The translations under genes and the position numbers were made by a program. DNA of 64,000 nt from positions 386,277,037 to 386,341,036 of the forward strand of contig NC_080672.1 of assembly GCF_030247195.1 (NCBI RefSeq). Reading direction: 5' to 3'. Shown piece after piece: positions 58,231-64,000 of the stretch. The notes under the pieces are model-generated. The model worked only from the letters and a program-made list of their open reading frames with translations. It was not told the origin of the DNA and searched no databases. The DNA comes from Topomyia yanbarensis. Lineage: Eukaryota; Arthropoda; Insecta; Diptera; Culicidae. The stretch's first letter is position 1, and each line of letters begins with the position of its first letter.

Positions 58231-58284
58231 CATGAATAAAACAATGAAGTTCACAAAGTTTTGATATATTTGTGAAACACTGTT

Positions 58285-58756
58285 ATTGTGCCTTGCAGGA
58301 TAATCGCTCGATATGCGATTATATGAAAGCTCAATTGAGATAGGCGCGTGACAGCCGCCTATATAAATGTATAGGCAGCTTTTTCCTTGAAGCTTTCGAA
58401 AAGCACACAGCTGGCAGAAAAATAAAGCTCCACTGAAATCTGCTTGCGGAGCAACTGCGGCTATATTTGATGCGCCTTTCAGACGCCCGCAATGTTAGAT
58501 TTTATTATAAGCGCGACAATATTGTGCCTTGCAGGATAATCGCTCGATATGCGATTATATGAAAGCTCAATTGAGATAGGCGCGTGACAGCCGCCTATAT
58601 AAATGTATAGGCAGCTTTTTCCTTGAAGCTTTCGAAAAGCACACAGCTGGCAGAAAAATAAAGCTCCACTGAAATCTGCTTGCGGAGCAACTGCGGCTAT
58701 ATTTGATGCGCCTTTCAGACGCCCGCAATGTTAGATTTTATTATAAGCGCGACAAT
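58285..58756 (+). repeat. 236-bp unit, two tandem copies
   Basis: ATTGTGCCTTGCAGG starts at 58285 and again at 58521, giving two head-to-tail 236-bp copies with no difference that I noticed. Each unit holds several small palindromes: ATAATCGC…GCGATTAT (7-nt loop), GCCTATA…TATAGGC around a TATATAAATG core, and a near-palindromic GCTTTCGAAAAGC. No ORF spans it. Confidence 0.85.
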
Positions 58757-58782
58757 ATTTGAAGGTCTAAGTCTATGTCTAT

Positions 58783-59004
58783 GTCGGCCAGAGCTGGGAA
58801 GATCCGGCTCCCAATCCGCCGATAGTCGGACAGAGCTGGCAAGAACCGGTCCAACCGGAACAAGCAGCTCCGTACCCTCCGAGCTTGAGCGTTCCCGCTG
58901 TGGAAGATCCCACGCTAATCGGTGATTTCAATCACATTGGAGAAGCCTGGTCTCCTCCAAATGTACCGGTTGTACCCGCACTACAGTATGGGGCACCTTA
59001 TTGA
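58783..59004 (+). pseudogene. 3' fragment of the proline-rich gene in tandem duplicate
   Basis: These 222 bases repeat the last 73 codons and stop of the gene ending at 57110 (residues 240-312). The translation is unchanged over this stretch. There is no signal peptide and no in-frame ATG: reading upstream, the frame meets TAA in GGTCTAAGTC before any start. It is a promoterless gene tail carried along by the segmental duplication. Confidence 0.85.
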
Positions 59005-59583
59005 TAACGCGCTGATAGTGAGTTAGATAGTGAGGAACAAGGAAAAATAAAAATAATGAAAATTAATGACAGTTGATCCTATAGTCTGTTGTCTGTTTTT
59101 TTTATTGATTAGTTTATGCTATATTATTATTTGTACACGATAGATGGCGATGGCCCAGATGCTTAGGTGTCTTCAACAATGTTTCATGAAACTTAATTGC
59201 GCATCTAAAACGGATGGCACATTCACTGTTCTTAAAGGGATACTTCCATATTAAAAATCGGCTGTATATTACAGTGTTTATTCGGTCTTCTGCTCTCTTG
59301 CAAAACAGTTATTTTGGAGTAACTTTGATGAAGATACCATTTATCGATATATTTAATCTGCGCGAAATCAAAGATTCAGGTTTTCTAAATGCGATGGTTT
59401 TCCACCACTTAGAAAGTATCAAACTCCAACAGACTACATAACTAATCAGAACACACGAATCTATCGACTTGAAGATAGAAGCCCCATTTAATCCTCCTAG
59501 TGACTGGAATGAAACGTTTCTGATACTTAACGATGTTTGCTCAGTCAATAGTTTGCAGAACTCATGGAATAAAATGAATAAAT

Positions 59584-60124
59584 TATAGAAAATCAATTAA
59601 ATGCTTGAAATTACAAAATTACAAGGAAAAAAAAATGCAAAATCGTATAAATATTTAAAGAATTAAATGAACATCGTGAAATAAATGAAACAAAAGAATC
59701 GTGTACAATAATAATACACAAATCGAATAAAGAGAATAAAAAGTACAAAATGAAGTAAATGATGGAAATCAATAAAATGAACAAAAAATAAATGATCCGA
59801 AGAAAATGGAAAAAATTATAAAATAAAATAAAACTTAATCCATAAAAATGAAATGAAAACAGTGACTAGTATTAAGTTGATGGATAAAATGAATAACATG
59901 CATACAAGGAATAAACTGAACAGAATGAATCTAAAGAATAAAATTAATAAAATCAATAAAATGAACTAAACGAATAAAATGAAAAGAAGAAGGCGAATCA
60001 AATATTTCAAATAAATGAAATTAAAAATATATAAAATTAGCAAACTAAGCAAAGTGCAAAAAGTGAACAAAAAAGCAAAAAATGAATTTTTCAACAAGAT
60101 TTAAACAATGAGCAAAATAACGTA
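59584..60124 (+). repeat. A-rich degenerate ATAAAATGAA tract, copy 2
   Basis: This is the duplicate of the tract at 57690-58230, offset by 1894 bp and nearly identical. Nothing coding is visible. Confidence 0.6.
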
Positions 60125-60178
60125 CATGAATAAAACAATGAAGTTCACAAAGTTTTGATATATTTGTGAAACACTGTT

Positions 60179-60414
60179 ATTGTGCCTTGCAGGATAATCG
60201 CTCGATATGCGATTATATGAAAGCTCAATTGAGATAGGCGCGTGACAGCCGCCTATATAAATGTATAGGCAGCTTTTTCCTTGAAGCTTTCGAAAAGCAC
60301 ACAGCTGGCAGAAAAATAAAGCTCCACTGAAATCTGCTTGCGGAGCAACTGCGGCTATATTTGATGCGCCTTTCAGACGCCCGCAATGTTAGATTTTATT
60401 ATAAGCGCGACAAT
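60179..60414 (+). repeat. Third copy of the 236-bp unit
   Basis: This single copy lies 1894 bp after the first unit and ends the second duplicate. It is followed by the same ATTTGAAGGTCTAAGTC tail that closes the tandem pair at 58757. Copy number therefore differs between the two duplicates (2 versus 1). Confidence 0.85.
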
Positions 60415-60629
60415 ATTTGAAGGTCTAAGTCTATGCCATCTGCGCAACGACTTTTTTGATTTTTTTTGGGCGGATATACTCTTATGAGTCACTATGGTGT
60501 ATCCGTCTTCATGGTTTTTTTGTTGGTTTTGCTGGTTGTTGGTGTGTAGACACAGGAGGTACTATCGTTGTTCGGTGAGTGTGTGTTACTTTTTGAACCG
60601 AAACTATTGGTTAAGCAACCGTTTGTGGT

Positions 60630-60896
60630 TTAGTACAAGATGACAGCGTACTGGTGTCCGTTGCAGTAGATGAACGCCAGTATTCCTGAACTGCATCTCA
60701 CTGCAAATGTCTTTCGCGTTTTCTTGAGGTTCCGCTTGACGATAGCCCAAATTTTATTCATATTGGGTGAAGCTCTGGTCTGTTGGGCCTCGGACGGTTC
60801 CGCTTGAAACAGCCGGTCATTCTTTTCGTCGTTTTTTTGGCTGTCGGCAAGCGTTTTCCGAACACTTTTATTATGGCCATTTAACAATTTCGCCAA
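60630..60896 (-). pseudogene. Basic 88-codon frame, possible transposase N-terminal relic
   Basis: The minus frame reads LFQAEPSEAQQTRASPNMNK, then IWAIVKRNLKKTRKTFAVRC, and ends in QYAVILY. The block with paired K-[KR]-[NT] before an A-x-x-x-x-x-S-x-x-x-x-x-I helix recalls Tc1/mariner helix-turn-helix regions. There is no initiator context, no catalytic domain and no second exon. It could equally be chance. Confidence 0.2.
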
Positions 60897-61342
60897 CTTG
60901 GCTTGTAAGTAGCTCGGATTTCTGTGATGCGCGAGAAAAATTTTGCTCAGTTCCTCCTAACTTGCTTCAACGCCATTTTCAAAACAAATGTCAAAATCTA
61001 ATAGTACATGCTCATCCAAAATAACTCAAAAGTGAGTGGCCAGTCACTCAATTTCATTAAAACGCACATTATCAAAAAGTGAGTTTTTCTCGATTACTAA
61101 GTTTTGAATTCGGGTTGAAAATGTCAAAATATGATAAATTGTTACTCAAAAACAAAATATGAAAAATAACCATTCCATATTTATAATATATCTATATAAA
61201 AATTCAACGGTATTTAAAACTGTATTTACCTGAACCTCCCGGCTTTAATACGATGCGGTCATTCCAAATATTCCGAGAACTTTTCTCTTCTTAGATAGCA
61301 TGCAGATTACAATCACGTAGTCTCGGCTGGATCTTAAAAAAC

Positions 61343-62463
61343 CTTAAAAGCAGGCCCGTGGGCAAAGGGAGGGCTTTAGGGATTCAAACCCCTCCCATGA
61401 GGATTTTGATTTACTTTTAAAAATTTATTCAATAAACGGTAGATAATTTTCTAAGTATATATAATATTTTGCGAATATGAAAGCAAATAAAACGGTTTAA
61501 TGAAAATTTTATACAAATCGCGAGCCGCTCGAGAAGATCTTCGTGAGCGAAGCCATCCACATTGGAAAAGAATAGAATAAAAAAGCAATGGATGTGCTTC
61601 TTCATTGGTTGTTATATGTAGCTTTAGCTCGCGTGTGTTCGTAGTACCAGGTTGCTATGCCTAATTTTCTAAGCAAACAAAATGCATCACAACTGAAGAA
61701 AGATTTCTTGTGAATGACAAATGAACGTTTCGTGATACGATTTTCCCATACTCGGTTGTGAGTAGACCAGTTACGCCGCAAAGTTCGATCAGCGGGCTAG
61801 CAACGGGAGTTCAGGAGGACAAACACGAAATCGTAAAAATTTCGGGATATCATTGTCTGGGGAAATTTCAGCACCGATGACCGGAGTGGCTGTCAATTAA
61901 ATGGCATCAGTATAAGGAGAAATACTACCGTCGAGAAATTCTCAGTATCAACTAGCAGATACATAGAGACGAGTAACGTCAAGAAGGATAAGAAACCCTG
62001 CGAAGATGGTTGTAAAGAGATGTATGGTCGACACCTCCGGATCGGTTCGTATCTTAACAGATGGCGCTATTTGCAGGAGACCTGAGCAGTTAAGATATAC
62101 CGCGAAGGTTGGACAGCAAGCAGGAAACGATCAACATAAAATAAAAAGAGCAAGAGTAGTAGTAGTACCTAACGGTTGCCCAGAATGGATAAGAATTTCG
62201 AGAAACAAGAGGTTTTTGTTTAAAAGTAGACTAACTGCTAGAAACCAATCCTACACTACCACGAGCCAGTAAGAAGTCTGTTGAAGAATCCTTCTTGACA
62301 ACAGAAATTTACTCAATTTGTTGAGCTGAGTCTATTGGTGCATAAGACTTGGCCCTCAAGGCAACGGAAAACAAATTGAGGGTTTCTATACCTTTCTTTT
62401 CTAAGAAACGGAAAAAATCAAAACCCTCCACTAAAGTTTTCTGCGCACGGGCCTGCTTAAAAG
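61343..62463. mobile_element. hAT-like element, 1105 bp, perfect 8-bp duplication
   Basis: CAGGCCCGTGGGCA and TGCGCACGGGCCTG are the inverted ends (61351 and 62455). CTTAAAAG stands exactly on both sides (61343-61350 and 62456-62463). An 88-codon frame at 62006-62272 has no recognisable domain. The 3' third carries a stretch like the dispersed mosquito repeat (ACTTGGCCCTCAAGGC, TACCTTTCTTTTCTAAGAAA). Confidence 0.8.
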
Positions 62464-62999
62464 TAATTAGGATAAAGCAAAACTAATAATGGCGAAACTT
62501 ATGATTGATGTTCCTGTATGTTTCCTCGTCATTTCTTTCACATTAAGGTCATTTTTCGAAATTTTGGGCGACATCCGATTTCATACGTTTGTCCAAAGTA
62601 TTTTTTCACCCAAAATTTTAAAACTTATTGGCTACTCATGAGATGAGTTAATTTTACTCAACTCAAAACTCATTTTTTGGCAGCTTTCCTTGATTTAGGA
62701 ATTTGAGTACTCAGAACTCAAATTTTGAGTAGTTTTGTATAAGCGTATAAGCATGATGCTACGCGCAACATCAATAAAATGAAGGGTGTGGAGGATTATT
62801 TCACGCACAATGAAAAAACATGCGTTTGGTTGAAGTTGATCAATTTTTAGTTATTTCAAGAATTTATGGATTACGTCAATTGTGTTTTAAAACATAAAAA
62901 AGTATAGTGCCTATTTTTATTAGGACTGGAAACATTTTTGAAAAATCCTAATAAAACCTATAAAGTTTTGCGGGCAAAGTTTAACAAAAGAGAGACAAA

Positions 63000-63052
63000 G
63001 TGAGAGGGAGAGAGAGAGTGAAAGAGTGAACGAGAGAGAGAGAGAGAGAGAT
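63000..63052 (+). repeat. GA-rich microsatellite
   Basis: GAGAGGGAGAGAGAGAGTGA and a GAGAGAGAGAGAGAGAGA run form an interrupted (GA)n tract. Confidence 0.85.
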
Positions 63053-63203
63053 TCGGTTGCATTGAATTTTCCCTACTTCAGGAATCAGAATAAATTGACT
63101 CAATTGGCACATCCTTCTGGAAAGGGAAAGAGAGGTGAAAAAAGATTAGGAGAGGAACTCAGCACAAAACAGTAAACAGTCTGAACCCTACTGATAAAAC
63201 CTT

Positions 63204-63594
63204 CACAGAAAAAAATATTTCGTAATTTTAAGTTTATTTTCATGCACATATTTGGAGCGTGAATATAAATGTAAAATTAAGTTCCATAACAAATACACAC
63301 GACTTGTCGTGCTTTCTTCGACGAATTTTGTTATAACTTTACACATGGATTGAAAATTACAGTTTCTTTAGACGTAAAACAAATGCACTTCAATGTATTT
63401 TTATTCGAATATTTCTGTAAAATGCATGACATGTAATATTACACGAATGAAAGTGTAAAATTGTATGCTTTTTGATGCTCCAATTGAGTGCATTGATTTT
63501 AACGTAATTTTCAATCAAATTTTTGATTCAATCTTTGTATGTTTACATTTGTATTGATTTACATGTCGTTTAAATTTCATTATTTTTTGGTGTG
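63204..63594. mobile_element. Possible MITE, CACAGAAAAAAATAT-type ends
   Basis: CACAGAAAAAAATATTTCGT at the left and, complemented, CACACCAAAAAATAATGAAA at the right suggest imperfect ends. The interior is rich in TGTAAAATTA-like words. No clear target duplication was seen. Confidence 0.35.
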
Positions 63595-64000
63595 TTTAGC
63601 TTTTTACCCTCTGGGTTACGAACAACAACATATCCTTGCATCATAAATTTCACAAAGATCACCCGTATACCACTCAGTACGGTGAATAGTAGCCATGTGA
63701 CAATTGTCCAGTCCATACGCTCATTAAAATACGTCAATTGTATATGAAAACATGCAACAAACTTACACAAATTTACATACGACAGAAAAGTTTTTATTTG
63801 AGCACTAGTTTGTAAGCTACGCCAATGGTTGGCAAGTGGGAATCTTGTGCTTTGTTCATCTTCCCGAAAACTTATACGGACCAAAACTTTCAAGCGTTCA
63901 TTTGATCGATTCGATTATCACAACTCTACAAACGAATGCCAAAGAATCAGAACTACTTGAAATAAACTCAGAGGCAGTCGTCGTACAGCCTGGAAAGTTG
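63595..64000. other. Non-coding right edge
   Basis: A 107-codon minus frame (63570-63893) has one hydrophobic stretch (TIVTWLLFTVLSGIRVIFV) but overlaps the possible MITE end and has no family resemblance. Not called as a gene. Confidence 0.3.

Larger units (their letters stand above)
56889..60435 (+). repeat. Recent tandem segmental duplication, offset 1894 bp
   Basis: The sequence from GTCGGCCAGAGC at 56889 reappears at 58783 and runs nearly identically to about 60435. The duplicated DNA includes the gene tail, its poly(A) signal, ~500 bp of unique 3' flank, an A-rich ATAAAATGAA tract and a 236-bp palindrome-rich unit. Few differences were seen (for example CACTTTTCTT versus CACTGTTCTT, TTTGGTC versus TTCGGTC), which suggests a recent event or an assembly artefact. 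Copy 1 ends with two 236-bp units, copy 2 with one. The junction near 58765-58783 reads GTCTATGTCTATGTCGGCC. Confidence 0.9.

Noticed and set aside
58728..58925. 65-codon frame starting MLDFIISATIF and entering the duplicated gene tail
   Set aside because: It reads the gene tail in a different frame from the real protein, so it is not a new fusion gene.
62006..62272. 88-codon frame inside the hAT-like element
   Set aside because: Considered as a transposase piece, but no catalytic or zinc-finger motif is visible.
63570..63893. 107-codon minus frame with one hydrophobic segment
   Set aside because: It overlaps a possible MITE end, has no family resemblance and does not continue outward.

Overview
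The window looks like nuclear DNA from a mosquito, probably a repeat-rich culicine. Three intron-containing genes are surrounded by about 60 kb of decayed transposons. Introns are short (53-62 bp) with GT-AG borders. The tRNA-derived SINEs, R1, I/LOA and jockey type LINEs, and the many TA-, TTA-, TTAA- and 8-bp-duplicating inverted-repeat elements are the mix seen in such genomes. Species assignment is inference. I see no bacterial, viral, CRISPR, rRNA or functional tRNA content.

Genes. (1) A two-exon minus-strand gene at 19440-20386 encodes a 295-aa protein resembling testis-expressed protein 47 (TEX47). (2) A plus-strand cuticular protein gene at 43490-44897 has three visible exons. It has an RR-type chitin-binding domain, a long Pro/Ser/Thr-rich linker and a second RR-like domain; its first coding exon(s) were not found. 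(3) A plus-strand gene at 56113-57110 encodes a 312-aa secreted proline-rich protein whose signal peptide is split after the initiator Met. Its 3' end and downstream DNA were recently duplicated in tandem (offset 1894 bp), leaving a 3' gene fragment at 58783-59004.

Layout. 1-4650: non-coding, with two oppositely oriented minisatellite arrays carrying YY1/Pho-like motifs. 4658-9558: a 4.9-kb segment bounded by ~110-bp inverted repeats and TTA duplications, containing a dead R1-clade LINE that itself carries a foreign zinc-knuckle ORF1. 10628-12224: hAT-like element rich in GCGGTAA repeats. 13.9-15.3 kb: two MITEs. 15.4-19.1 kb: an I/LOA-type LINE containing a SINE (11-bp target duplication) and a 990-bp TA-type MITE. 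19.4-20.4 kb: TEX47-like gene. 21.7-28.7 kb: dispersed repeats, a split SINE, a second copy of the TA MITE, jockey and Penelope-like fragments, a tRNA-like sequence and a small hAT MITE. 29.4-34.1 kb: two hAT-like foldback elements, one hosting a TTAA element, then a Harbinger-like MITE. 34.1-43.4 kb: mostly unassigned, with a transposase relic, an ORF1 relic and a dispersed repeat. 43.5-44.9 kb: cuticle gene. 46.4-55.3 kb: a dense series of hairpin MITEs. 56.1-60.4 kb: the proline-rich gene and its duplication. 60.4-64 kb: a transposase-like relic, a hAT-like element with a perfect 8-bp duplication and a possible MITE.

The cuticle and proline-rich genes both encode predicted extracellular structural proteins on the same strand 11 kb apart; joint function or regulation cannot be judged from sequence. 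The most informative signals are the nested insertions, the recent tandem duplication with a 236-bp palindrome-rich satellite unit, and the TA MITE carrying seven copies of its terminal motif.
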